Shown one piece after another: positions 9,823-18,132 of a stretch of 26,145 nt of DNA. The position numbers and the translations under genes were made by a program. The stretch's first letter is position 1; the number at the start of each line of letters is the position of its first letter. Source of the stretch: Rhodospirillaceae bacterium (lineage in GTDB: Bacteria > Pseudomonadota > Alphaproteobacteria > JAEUKQ01); NCBI GenBank assembly GCA_016722635.1, contig JADKIX010000013.1, positions 1 through 26,145 on the forward strand, written 5' to 3'. The notes beneath the pieces were generated by a model. It searched no databases and was not told where the DNA came from. It saw only the letters and a program-made list of their open reading frames with translations.

Positions 9823-10716
9823 TTAGTGATCGTCATGACGTTTGATCCACCAATCGACATTCTTTTGATTAAAGTGATGACCTTTTTTATCAACTGAGAT
9901 GGGGCGCAAAAACTGATCAATATCTTCGCGGGAAGGGTAGATGCCAATAGTTTCACCACTTCCACAGCTACTAGGCAGCGGTTTTTTATTCAAATCACGT
10001 AACATGCTCACCGTTGGTGCCCACTGAACTTGTGTCTCGCCTAAGCGTTCTTTAGTCCAATTCTCGGTAGTGCCCAATAACCATCCTGTGACAGTATTAG
10101 GCTGGCGGGGAGTGCTGCAGAACTGTGCTGCGGGGAAAAAGTATTGTACTTCCTTGACACAAGATTCGGCGGGAATTTCCGGAAAAAACATGGTAGCCAT
10201 GATGTCCGCATCATTATCGTTGGGATGATCGCCAACCCAGACCAGAGCGCGTGGTATGTTTTCGCCTGTCGAGGTCTTGCCCATAATCGGATAGACCCGA
10301 TTTAAGGCTGCTTGTGCAAAAGGTTTTACAAACGAGATAGCCCAATCATAGCCGTTAGCGTCTGGTGAAGCCGGACCCAGTTCCTGGTATGCCGGATCAA
10401 AATTTGGGAACTCCCATGGACCGGGCAATTTAGTATCGACTCGTTTAACAGTCGCGCCGGTCGGTATGACGACGGTCAATTGGCGAGTTGAAACACGTCC
10501 CGTGCCTTCTTCGTGACTACATGCGTGTTGGACATTGAATCGAACAGGTCCGAAGGCGCCATCCTGATAATAAGGCCAATCGCTTTCTTTACTTTTTTCG
10601 TAAAGCCCGCCACGATCATAGACGGGAAACTGGGTGTACATGTGTGCTTGAGAACTCGATATCAGTAATATCGATGCAGCGCATGCTGCGATTTTTAATT
10701 TTGTTAATTTTTTCAA
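9823..10716 (-). CDS. Intact YcnI/DUF1775-like exported protein
   Basis: This is a periplasmic or secreted protein, 297 residues from the preferred TTG start at 10716. That start follows AAAGGGG by six or seven bases and gives a clean signal peptide, KKLTKLKIAACAASILLISSSQA, leaving mature HMYTQFPVYDRGG. The ATG at 10773 is open but has no binding site and puts 19 extra residues before the signal. The core FNVQHACSHEEGTG followed by LTVVIPTGATVKRVDTKLPG resembles DUF1775; the C-terminal half (SCVKEVQYFFPAAQFC, KPLPSSCGSG, YPSREDIDQFLRPI) matches the broken gene at 6362. The tail is rich in His, Trp and Asp (WWIKRHDDH). Two back-to-back operators lie 167 bp upstream, almost the same distance as site 4 from its paralogue. 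A metal-binding role, perhaps copper, is inferred. Confidence 0.75.
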   Translation of the reverse strand: MKKLTKLKIAACAASILLISSSQAHMYTQFPVYDRGGLYEKSKESDWPYYQDGAFGPVRFNVQHACSHEEGTGRVSTRQLTVVIPTGATVKRVDTKLPGPWEFPNFDPAYQELGPASPDANGYDWAISFVKPFAQAALNRVYPIMGKTSTGENIPRALVWVGDHPNDNDADIMATMFFPEIPAESCVKEVQYFFPAAQFCSTPRQPNTVTGWLLGTTENWTKERLGETQVQWAPTVSMLRDLNKKPLPSSCGSGETIGIYPSREDIDQFLRPISVDKKGHHFNQKNVDWWIKRHDDH

Positions 10717-10883
10717 TAATGCCCCTTTAAAACACAGACTGTGTGTTTTTCCATATTTTTTTGATAAAAACATCGATTAGTTAATGTGGTTGTTGCTTGT
10801 TGAATCGATTCAAAAAATGAACTGTTTTATCAGTCAGACTTCGATTCAATTTAAATGTTGATAGAGTTAGTCAACTAAATCAA

Positions 10884-10900
10884 TGCGACTAAATGTCACA
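10884..10900. promoter_or_regulatory. 17-bp palindromic operator, site 5
   Basis: TGCGACTAAATGTCACA fits the shared consensus with one C/T change in the right arm and one mismatch in the left. It directly abuts site 6 with no base between them. It lies 167 bp from the minus-strand DUF1775-like start. Confidence 0.6.
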
Positions 10901-10917
10901 TGTGACAATCTGTCGCA
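10901..10917. promoter_or_regulatory. 17-bp palindromic operator, site 6
   Basis: TGTGACAATCTGTCGCA fits the consensus and begins the base after site 5. The pair also forms a larger mirror arrangement with the stronger TGCGAC/GTCGCA halves outermost. Two dimers could bind side by side here. It may act on the minus-strand gene or on the sigma factor 212 bp away. Confidence 0.6.
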
Positions 10918-11041
10918 GAAAATTCTTTCAGATAATTTCTTTGATTAAATGGGTTCAAGCGACTGATTGTAGGCAATGGGTACATTTGCTCATTGCTTGA
11001 TTTGCTCAGGGTGGTTTTGACCGCTATTTTCATTAAATAGA

Positions 11042-11058
11042 TGTGACATTATGTCGCA
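11042..11058. promoter_or_regulatory. 17-bp palindromic operator, site 7
   Basis: TGTGACATTATGTCGCA matches the consensus. It lies 70 bp before the sigma-factor start, the shortest operator-to-gene distance here, and so probably overlaps that promoter. It would place sigma factor synthesis under the same regulator as the metal genes. Confidence 0.65.
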
Positions 11059-11128
11059 TTCCAAACTACCTTCATGTCACGCATAATTCAACGCGCATTA
11101 ATCAAGAGGCTGACCATCAGCCGGCATC

Positions 11129-11629
11129 ATGAATTCAAGCATAACCCTTACTCATCTTTATCTGCGTCATTACTGCGAACTGCGCAACTTTTTGTTGAGG
11201 CGTGTAGGTTGTCGCGAGATTGCGACTGAATTGACACAAGAGACCTTTATTCGCGTCATGGTCTACCCCGGCGAATCTATCCTCAATGCACGGGCCATGT
11301 TATACCGCATCGCGAGTAATTTGGTTATCGATTATCATCGCGCTCATGTGAAACATCCGGAATACGTGTGTATTGATGAGCTTCCTATACATGATTCACC
11401 TGTATGCAATTTAACTGATCCTGCCAGGGTGATATATGCAAGACAGCTTTTGGAAAAGTTATGTCGTGCCATTGAAGGATTGCCACCGCAATGCCATCGC
11501 GCATTCATCTTGCACAAATTTGATGGCTATACTCACGTTGAAATTGCTGAAAAATTAGGTATTTCACGTAATGCTGTAGAAAAATTATTGATTCGTGCCC
11601 TTGTGCAACTGCGTCAAGTATTCACTTAA
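11129..11629 (+). CDS. FecI-family ECF sigma factor
   Basis: The product is an iron-starvation type extracytoplasmic-function sigma factor, 166 residues, the usual FecI length. Region 2 is seen as NFLLRRVGCREIATELTQET and ARAMLYRIASNLVIDYHR; region 4 as GLPPQCHRAFILHKFDGYTH then VEIAEKLGISRNAVEKLL, a helix-turn-helix for the -35 element. It would direct RNA polymerase to the promoter of the downstream receptor gene when the receptor signals through FecR. Its TAA overlaps the FecR ATG by one base, so the two are translationally coupled. No good Shine-Dalgarno lies near the ATG. Operator site 7 is 70 bp upstream. Confidence 0.93.
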   Translation: MNSSITLTHLYLRHYCELRNFLLRRVGCREIATELTQETFIRVMVYPGESILNARAMLYRIASNLVIDYHRAHVKHPEYVCIDELPIHDSPVCNLTDPARVIYARQLLEKLCRAIEGLPPQCHRAFILHKFDGYTHVEIAEKLGISRNAVEKLLIRALVQLRQVFT

Positions 11630-12576
11630 TGGAAAAATCGCAACACACACGGCAGCCGCAGTCCTTTGATCAAAATTCACTGACTGAACAGGCGGCTGCT
11701 TGGTTCTTGCGCATGCAGCACAATGGTTGCAGTGACGCTGACCAACAAGCGTTTGCAGACTGGTTGGCGGAGAGTGAGGCACATCGTAATGAATATCAAC
11801 AATATGTTCGGCTTTGGCATAGCCTTGATCAATTAGAACGCAAACCAATTCAATCATCTACTAAGAAATCTCGACTGACCGTTGCCTGGGTCGCTTTGTT
11901 GATTGTGCTGTCATGTTCCTTGCACTGGCTTACCCGACATGAGGAATTGATTACGACAGCAATCGGAGAACGTCAGCAAATTGTTCTGATGGATGGCACC
12001 ACCATCGACGTGAATACGGATACCGTTCTGCGAATGGAGTTATTTGGATTGACCCGACAGGTAACGATAGAGCGGGGTGAAGCTTCATTCAAGATAGGTA
12101 GCGAACGCTTGCGTCCATTTGTCGTTCAATCCGGGCATGGTACCTTGCGAGATATCGGTACCGAGTTTAATGTCATGCGGCAGGGAGACAAGACCACCGT
12201 CGCGGTGTTGGAAGGCGCCGTTGAAATCAAATTGCATGCTCAGATTGATAATATCAAAACGCTATACGGCGGACAGCAACTCACTTATTCTGCAAACGAT
12301 TTGTCTGACATTTCTGCGGCCAATTTTGAAACGATCATGGCTTGGCGCAAAAACAGATTGATTTTTCGCAATACCCCACTGAACGAAGCCATTCGACAGA
12401 TTAATCGCTATCACGAACGCCCAATTAGACTGGCAGATTCACAGCTAAACAAGTTAATAGTCAGCGGAGAATTCAATTCGTCCGATCGTGCCGGGTTGAT
12501 CGAGGCACTCAAAGTGCTGTTTCCACTCCACAGCACCGAACAGGATGAGATGACTGTGCTTTCGTTCAGAAACTAA
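11629..12576 (+). CDS. FecR-family anti-sigma / sigma regulator
   Basis: This single-pass inner-membrane protein of 315 residues relays the receptor signal to the sigma factor. The N-terminal cytoplasmic part (FLRMQHNGCSDADQQAFADW then LAESEAHRNEYQQYVRLWHS) is the DUF4880 sigma-binding domain. A transmembrane segment, TVAWVALLIVLSCSLHWL, spans about residues 84-101. The periplasmic FecR domain follows with GERQQIVLMDGTTIDVNTDT, RGEASFKIG, RPFVVQSGHGTLRDIGTEFN and VAVLEGAVEI. The C-terminal part (NTPLNEAIRQINRY, ISGEF-like VSGEF) is the receptor-contact domain. The frame is intact and the protein has normal family length. Confidence 0.93.
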   Translation: MEKSQHTRQPQSFDQNSLTEQAAAWFLRMQHNGCSDADQQAFADWLAESEAHRNEYQQYVRLWHSLDQLERKPIQSSTKKSRLTVAWVALLIVLSCSLHWLTRHEELITTAIGERQQIVLMDGTTIDVNTDTVLRMELFGLTRQVTIERGEASFKIGSERLRPFVVQSGHGTLRDIGTEFNVMRQGDKTTVAVLEGAVEIKLHAQIDNIKTLYGGQQLTYSANDLSDISAANFETIMAWRKNRLIFRNTPLNEAIRQINRYHERPIRLADSQLNKLIVSGEFNSSDRAGLIEALKVLFPLHSTEQDEMTVLSFRN

Positions 12577-12697
12577 ATAATTCAAGTAGTTATCAATTAA
12601 TAAATTTTCTATGTCAGGTGTTTCTTTCTATTTTCGTCTTATTGATTAGTAAAGCTGTTTCTTGGCTGAAATTAATAAGAAAAAATCAGGAGAATGA

Positions 12698-15094
12698 ATG
12701 CAGAAAATTTTATGGATGCTGGGATTGGTTATGTTCCTAGGAAATGCGCAAGCGCAAAGTAGAACAATCGATATTCCTGCGCAGGATTTGTCAGATGCGT
12801 TACATACTTTATCCAATCAAACCGGTATACAGTTATTGTTCACGGCAGAAAATCTAAAAGGAATTCGCAGTCAGGCCATCAATGGTTCTATGAATGCCGA
12901 TCAGGCACTGGCGCGTTTGTTGCAGGGAACACCATACATTCATCTGGCAAGCGGAAAAGATACTTATGTCATCAAAGAATCTGGAGAAAAAGCAGCGGCA
13001 CCCAAGTCAACGATGTTGCCGGAAATCATGGTGCGGAGCGCTAACGAACCAGGATCACCGTTCAATAATCAGTTTATTCGCGCTCATACCACAACGGCTA
13101 CTAAAACTAATACGTCTATCATGGAGACGCCTTTTTCCGTTCAGGTATTGCCACGCCAAATATTGCAGGATCAACAGGCAATCCGACTCGATTCTGTCTT
13201 GCAGAATGTCAGTGGTGTGACGCATATGCCTACCAATCAGGGAGGATCGGATGGGTTTGTAATTCGTGGATTTAATAGTGATACCACATACCGTAACGGT
13301 GTTTTTATGCCCAATTCTCTGGGAGGGGGGACGGTTAAGCGAGAAATGGCTAATATCGAAGAGATTCAGGTGCTTAAAGGACCAGGCTCCATCCTGTTCG
13401 GTCGTGCCGACCCTGGAGGGATCATCAATACGGTGACCAAGCAGCCATTGGCGACCCCGTATTATTCGCTGCAACAACAAGCAGGCTCTTTCGATTTTTA
13501 TCGTACAACAGTCGATGCGACTGGACCCCTGACGAAGGATGATCGATTGCTCTATCGTCTGAACTTGTCTTATGAAAACTCAGGCTCATTTCGTGACTTC
13601 GTCAATAATAGATCCGTTTTTATAGCGCCCGTCGTAAAGTTGAATATAAGCCCGCAAACTCAGGTAACTGCAGAACTTGAATATCAAAGCTTCAAAAATG
13701 TGGCGGATCCAGGTATACCCAATGTGGGAAATCGTCCTGCTGATGTTCCTCGTAATCTTTTTGCAGGCGAGCCCATTAATAATAGAAATAACGGAGATCG
13801 ATATTTCGTCGGCGTGAATTGGTCGCATATGATCAATAATGATTGGACGATTTCGCACCGCTTATCCGCAGAACTGATGGATTATAATTCCAACTCGTTG
13901 TTCTGGTTTACTCCTGCCACAGCCAATGGCTCATTAGAGCGGTTTTTTAACAATGCGCCGATTAATCATTCGAATCGATATCAAACTTCGGTTAATTTAA
14001 CAGGTCATGTAACCACTGGAATACTCAAGCACACGCTTCTATTTGGCTACGATTACATTTTTCTTGACGACAAGATCAAAGGAAACAATTGCTGTGCATC
14101 TGCCCCAGCATTTAATATTTTCAATCCGATTTATTTGGCTGGTCGACCAATTCTTGATTCCAGCAATAATTCCAATATGGGTTTTACACAGTCGTGGCAT
14201 GGTGCCTATTTTCAGGACCAAGTTAAATTACCCTATAACTTTCACGCAATGGGGGGATTTCGCTACGATAATGCGGTTGGGCGAAATACTGTCACAGATC
14301 TGACAACTTCAGCGGAAGATCGGTTTACACCGCGTGGTGGTTTGTTGTGGCAACCTATGCCGTGGTTGTCTTTGTATGGCAGCTATACTGAAAACTTTGG
14401 CGCATCGAATACATTATTTAATACTGATGGACAGAGACTGCCACCGCAAACAGCTCAACAATGGGAAGCAGGTTTGAAAACCGAATTCTTGGATGGACGA
14501 CTCAGATCGACTTTTTCATACTTTGAATTGACCAAACAGGGTATCGGCGCACCTGATCCGACTAATCCTTTTCGCTCTAGAGCCATCGGTGAAGCGGAAA
14601 CCCGTGGCTTTGAATTTGATGTGGCAGGTGAAGTCTTGCCTGGTTGGAATTTAATCGCTACATACAGCCATTTACCTTTTGCCAAAATTACTAAAGACCG
14701 TGGCACTGAATTTGATCTTGACGGTAATCCTATTGGGACCAATTTGGGTAATCAGGGGAAACGCCTATTTTTAGCAGCTGAACATACTGGCACTTTATGG
14801 AGTACCTACGAATTCCAAAACGAAATGTTGCGTGGATTAAAACTAGGAGGGGGAATTCAGGGGATTGGAAAACGACAAGGCGATCCAGGCAATACTTATC
14901 GGTTACCGGCATTTGTGATTGGTAATTTAATGGCAAGCTATCAAGTTAAAATCTTGCATAAAATGCGTCTTACCGCCCAACTCAATGTGTTGAACGTGTC
15001 TGATGAAAAGTATTTCGTCGGCACTAACAGTGGAAGTTTTATTACAGTCGGTGCACCTCGTACTTTTATGGGTTCGCTGCGTATTGATTATTAG
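12698..15094 (+). CDS. TonB-dependent siderophore receptor with STN signalling domain
   Basis: This is an outer-membrane ferri-siderophore receptor of the FpvA/FecA transducer class, 798 residues and intact. AGGAGAATGA gives a strong binding site. A signal peptide ends near GNAQA. Residues about 23-90 form the STN domain (IDIPAQDLSDALHTLSNQTG), which contacts FecR. LPEIMV may include the TonB box. The plug has METPFSVQVLPRQIL, SVLQNVSGV, FVIRGFNSD and LKGPGSILFGRADPGGIINT, typical of siderophore receptors. The barrel ends in RIDY with a terminal aromatic residue. The substrate cannot be read from sequence; transducer receptors often take up siderophores made by other organisms. No operator lies in the 121-bp gap from fecR, so the sigma factor is the likely direct activator. 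Confidence 0.93.
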   Translation: MQKILWMLGLVMFLGNAQAQSRTIDIPAQDLSDALHTLSNQTGIQLLFTAENLKGIRSQAINGSMNADQALARLLQGTPYIHLASGKDTYVIKESGEKAAAPKSTMLPEIMVRSANEPGSPFNNQFIRAHTTTATKTNTSIMETPFSVQVLPRQILQDQQAIRLDSVLQNVSGVTHMPTNQGGSDGFVIRGFNSDTTYRNGVFMPNSLGGGTVKREMANIEEIQVLKGPGSILFGRADPGGIINTVTKQPLATPYYSLQQQAGSFDFYRTTVDATGPLTKDDRLLYRLNLSYENSGSFRDFVNNRSVFIAPVVKLNISPQTQVTAELEYQSFKNVADPGIPNVGNRPADVPRNLFAGEPINNRNNGDRYFVGVNWSHMINNDWTISHRLSAELMDYNSNSLFWFTPATANGSLERFFNNAPINHSNRYQTSVNLTGHVTTGILKHTLLFGYDYIFLDDKIKGNNCCASAPAFNIFNPIYLAGRPILDSSNNSNMGFTQSWHGAYFQDQVKLPYNFHAMGGFRYDNAVGRNTVTDLTTSAEDRFTPRGGLLWQPMPWLSLYGSYTENFGASNTLFNTDGQRLPPQTAQQWEAGLKTEFLDGRLRSTFSYFELTKQGIGAPDPTNPFRSRAIGEAETRGFEFDVAGEVLPGWNLIATYSHLPFAKITKDRGTEFDLDGNPIGTNLGNQGKRLFLAAEHTGTLWSTYEFQNEMLRGLKLGGGIQGIGKRQGDPGNTYRLPAFVIGNLMASYQVKILHKMRLTAQLNVLNVSDEKYFVGTNSGSFITVGAPRTFMGSLRIDY

Positions 15095-15127
15095 ATGACT
15101 TGTGGAGTTTCGAGATATCGCTTTGAG

Positions 15128-15156
15128 GATGGAGCAATTTGACCGATTACTCCATC
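15128..15156 (+). terminator. Hairpin after the siderophore receptor
   Basis: GATGGAG and CTCCATC form a 7-bp stem with a 15-base loop, extendable by a G-T and an A-T pair, followed by TTGTTG. It lies 33 bp after the receptor stop. The T tract is weak, so this is a probable rather than certain terminator. Confidence 0.45.
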
Positions 15157-15214
15157 TTGTTGTCTGTCCGAAAGTCATCAGTGTACTGCTGACAGAAATA
15201 CTGTCATAGACGAT

Positions 15215-15237
15215 TAATTAGGCAGGGCGCCTAATTA
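15215..15237. terminator. Second hairpin in the receptor/efflux gap
   Basis: TAATTAGGC and GCCTAATTA form a perfect 9-bp stem with a five-base loop. No T tract follows on either strand. It sits between the receptor gene and operator site 8; it may aid termination or insulate the efflux promoter. Confidence 0.35.
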
Positions 15238-15316
15238 TTCAATAATCCACAATTTTTGTACATAAATCCTCTCAGCAGGATGGACAACACGACAGTACAA
15301 ACTTAGTTATATACAC

Positions 15317-15333
15317 TGCGACAAAATGTCACA
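15317..15333. promoter_or_regulatory. 17-bp palindromic operator, site 8
   Basis: TGCGACAAAATGTCACA matches the consensus. It lies 107 bp before the outer-membrane efflux gene, the first gene of the three-gene pump operon. It ties the efflux system to the same regulator as the uptake genes. Confidence 0.65.
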
Positions 15334-15440
15334 TGGTTTCTATCCACAGTCACCCCTAAAATAGCCTGTGTTGCGCGACCACACTTCTATCTTCCATTAA
15401 AAAGATATCTTATCTCCTGGTTTAATATAAAGATGAATGA

Positions 15441-16823
15441 ATGCAAGTAACTAATATTGCTATCCTGGGCACGATTTTTATTTTTTTGGTGAGTATTGGT
15501 GGGTGTAAAACTTTGCCGCAGCGAGATCTCAAAGAAGTTGGCGTTGAGATTCCTGCGCATTGGAGTGGGGCGCAAGAATCCGATCGATCCCTGCCCGAAC
15601 ATTGGATAGAAACCTTTGGTGATCAAAGTTTAAGTGATTTAGTACGCAATGCTTTGACTGAAAATTATGAACTTAAAGCCGTCGCGGCAAGGGTAGGTGT
15701 CGCCGCAGCTCAAGCACGTATTGATGGATCCAGTCGATGGCCACAACTGTTCTTTTCCGCAGATCATCAGCAAGTTCAAATTCGCGAGGCCGGTTTTGGA
15801 TCATCTAGATTTGGCGTTTTTGAAGCTTTGTTTGGTTTGAGTTGGGAATTAGACGTATGGGGTCGAATACGCGATCAACAGCAATCGACAGCGCAAGAAG
15901 CAAAAGCTACCGTGGCCGATTTCCAGGGAGCTAGGCTATCTTTGGCTGCCAGAGTAACCCAGAGTTATTTTGAATTAATTGAAGCTAAACTGCAGTCGGT
16001 AGTGGCAGAACAATCGATCAATGATCGCCGTAAAATTGCTGATTTTGTGCAGGGTCGTTTTCGACGCGGCTTGACGCGTGGCCTTGATTTGCGCTTGGCA
16101 CTCACGGACTTGGCCAATGCAGAAGCACAATACATGCGAGCGCGCGATCAAATGCAAATCATTGCCAGGCGATTAGAAATTCTGCTGGGGCGTTATCCAG
16201 CGGGAGATTTGATGGAAACAACGAGTTTACCTGAACTTCCGGTTGCTATTCCTGCTGGCTTGCCTTCTGAGCTTCTGGAAAGAAGACCGGATTTAATGGC
16301 TGCTTTTGATCGTTTACGTGCAGCGGATTTACGGACCTCCAGTAGCATGAAGCTGCTTTTGCCGCGCATAACGTTGACCGCTGCGGGTGGAACACGGAGT
16401 ACCGATCTAACGGATTTAGTCGATCCGCGTGCAGTCGCCTGGAACGTGTTTATTGGTCTCATGCAGCCGTTGTTTACTGGTGGACGTATCCAGGGAGAGA
16501 TTGCCAAAAATGAAGCACGGGCAGAGGAGTCGCTTAATTTTTATAAACATACAGTGCTCAATGCCTTTCAAGATGTCGAAGAAGCTTTGGCTACCGAGGA
16601 ATGGTTACGAAAGCAGGCAGAAGTTCTCAAGGAAGCCGTCGAACAAACTGAAGCCAGTCAGAAGCTTGCTGTTTATTCTTATCGACATGGTTTGATAGAA
16701 ATACTGACATTATTGGATAGCTATCGCAGTACATTAAATGCTCAGAGTGCTTATCTTTCAGTGAAGCGGCAATTGCTAAACAATCGCGTTAATCTTTATT
16801 TGGCATTGGGCGGCGGTTTTTGA
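15441..16823 (+). CDS. NodT-type outer-membrane efflux channel lipoprotein
   Basis: This is the outer-membrane channel of a tripartite RND efflux pump, 460 residues, of the TolC/OprM (NodT) family. The leader ILGTIFIFLVSIGGC ends in a lipobox cysteine, so it is a lipoprotein. Two OEP repeats are visible: the first with YELKAVAARVGVAAAQARID and WELDVWGRIRDQQQS, the second with ERRPDLMAAFDRLRAADLRT and GLMQPLFTGGRIQGE. The C-terminus (YRHGLIEILTLLDSYRSTLN) is the usual alpha-helical hairpin. Adaptor and pump genes follow on the same strand after 46 bp, so it is the first gene of the operon. The start at 15441 has only a weak binding site. Confidence 0.92.
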   Translation: MQVTNIAILGTIFIFLVSIGGCKTLPQRDLKEVGVEIPAHWSGAQESDRSLPEHWIETFGDQSLSDLVRNALTENYELKAVAARVGVAAAQARIDGSSRWPQLFFSADHQQVQIREAGFGSSRFGVFEALFGLSWELDVWGRIRDQQQSTAQEAKATVADFQGARLSLAARVTQSYFELIEAKLQSVVAEQSINDRRKIADFVQGRFRRGLTRGLDLRLALTDLANAEAQYMRARDQMQIIARRLEILLGRYPAGDLMETTSLPELPVAIPAGLPSELLERRPDLMAAFDRLRAADLRTSSSMKLLLPRITLTAAGGTRSTDLTDLVDPRAVAWNVFIGLMQPLFTGGRIQGEIAKNEARAEESLNFYKHTVLNAFQDVEEALATEEWLRKQAEVLKEAVEQTEASQKLAVYSYRHGLIEILTLLDSYRSTLNAQSAYLSVKRQLLNNRVNLYLALGGGF

Positions 16824-16869
16824 TGATGCTATTTTTATTGAATACCGAGATTCAAGCACCTGAACAATT

Positions 16870-18132
16870 ATGAAAATCAATCGCCAATTACTTATCGCTT
16901 TATCTATGATAGTGGCTGGAGGATTGACTGCATTTGCTTTAATCAATTCACCTCCTCAAACAGACAGGCAAGCAGTGATCACCAAGTTGCCCTCAGTGCG
17001 TGTTGTTAAAGTTGCAATGGAATCCATGCGCATGGATGTGCACTCGCAAGGCAGTGTAATAGCGCATACCGAGATTGATTTGGTTGCAGAGGTGTCTGGT
17101 CATGTTATCAAAGTTGCACCCAATTTCGTGGAGGGTGGTTTTTTCAAAAAACGAGATGTATTGATAGAAATCGATCCATCGGACTATAAACTCAGAGTCA
17201 CTCAGGCCAACGCCAAAGTGATGGAAGCACGCTATCAGTTAGTTCGTGAAAAAGCCGAATCCGAGCAAGCTCGGGATGAATGGGAACATTTAGGGCAAGG
17301 GACTCCGAGTCCATTGAGTTTGCGCATACCACAATTAGAGGAGAAGCGGGCCAAGTTGGCAGCGGAGGTGGCGGAGCTAGAGAATGCCAAGCTATTGCAA
17401 TCAAGAACCAGTATCCGTGCGCCTTTTGATGGAAGGGTGCGCAGCAAATTAGCGGGAATTGGGCAATATATTAGCAGTGGCACGGTATTGGGCAGAGTGT
17501 ATAGCAGCGACCTGGTTGAAATCCGCTTGCCCATAAACACTTCCGATTTGGCATTTGTAGAATTTCCCGATCTATCCGATCGCAACCAATCGCCTAAGAT
17601 GGCCAAGGTTACGTTATCAGCATTTTATCAAGGTCAGGATCGTATTTGGCAAGGTCATATCGTGCGTAGTGAAGGGGTGATTGATAAAGACACTGGCATG
17701 ATGGCAGTGATCGCACAAGTTCGTGACCCCTTTGGGATTGAAGCCACCAAATCCAGATCGCCAACCGTAAAGGCTACTTCAGTTGTTGGTTTGCCTGTGG
17801 GTTTGTTCGTGGAAGCCATAATTGAGGGACGATGGGTAGACCATTTGGCAATCCTGCCGGCGAGTGCGCTAATCAAGAATAGCCAAGTTGCTGTGGTCGA
17901 TCATCACAATCAATTGCAATTTCGCACGGTAAGGGTATTGAAGCGGGAACGTGAGCAGGTAATGATCTCTGCTGGACTAAACCAAGGAGAAAATGTCCTT
18001 GTGGCGGGAATTCCTTATCCGATTGAAGGAATGCAGGTTCAATCGATATTTATTGATCAATCCAGTGATGATGCGGCGATTCGAGCGATAGAAAATAATC
18101 CAGATAATCCAAATGAGCAGTCGGTCCCATGA
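16870..18132 (+). CDS. RND efflux periplasmic adaptor (MFP/HlyD-like)
   Basis: This is the membrane fusion protein linking the inner-membrane pump to the outer channel, 420 residues. An N-terminal anchor or signal (LLIALSMIVAGGLTAFALI) is followed by the two half-lipoyl motifs, EVSGHVIKVAPNFVEGGFF and SIRAPFDGRVRSKLAGIGQY, flanking a coiled-coil hairpin of about residues 105-180 (SEQARDEWEHLG, LEEKRAKLAAEVAELENAKL). A beta-barrel and membrane-proximal domain follow. The last four bases overlap the pump gene (ATGA), indicating tight coupling. The frame is intact. It lacks the histidine/methionine-rich N-terminus often seen in CusB-type metal adaptors, so the pump belongs to the broad multidrug type. 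Confidence 0.92.
   Translation: MKINRQLLIALSMIVAGGLTAFALINSPPQTDRQAVITKLPSVRVVKVAMESMRMDVHSQGSVIAHTEIDLVAEVSGHVIKVAPNFVEGGFFKKRDVLIEIDPSDYKLRVTQANAKVMEARYQLVREKAESEQARDEWEHLGQGTPSPLSLRIPQLEEKRAKLAAEVAELENAKLLQSRTSIRAPFDGRVRSKLAGIGQYISSGTVLGRVYSSDLVEIRLPINTSDLAFVEFPDLSDRNQSPKMAKVTLSAFYQGQDRIWQGHIVRSEGVIDKDTGMMAVIAQVRDPFGIEATKSRSPTVKATSVVGLPVGLFVEAIIEGRWVDHLAILPASALIKNSQVAVVDHHNQLQFRTVRVLKREREQVMISAGLNQGENVLVAGIPYPIEGMQVQSIFIDQSSDDAAIRAIENNPDNPNEQSVP

Noticed and set aside
9823..10716. The minus-strand protein as a lytic polysaccharide monooxygenase because of its N-terminal histidine
   Set aside because: The HGxVxxPxSR start and second histidine pattern of AA10 enzymes are missing, and the HAC…LTVVIPTG core fits DUF1775 better.
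483..15333. The 17-bp repeats as a CRISPR array or REP elements
   Set aside because: Spacing is irregular over 15 kb, there are no unique spacers of constant size and no cas genes, and every copy lies upstream of a gene rather than after genes as REP elements usually do.
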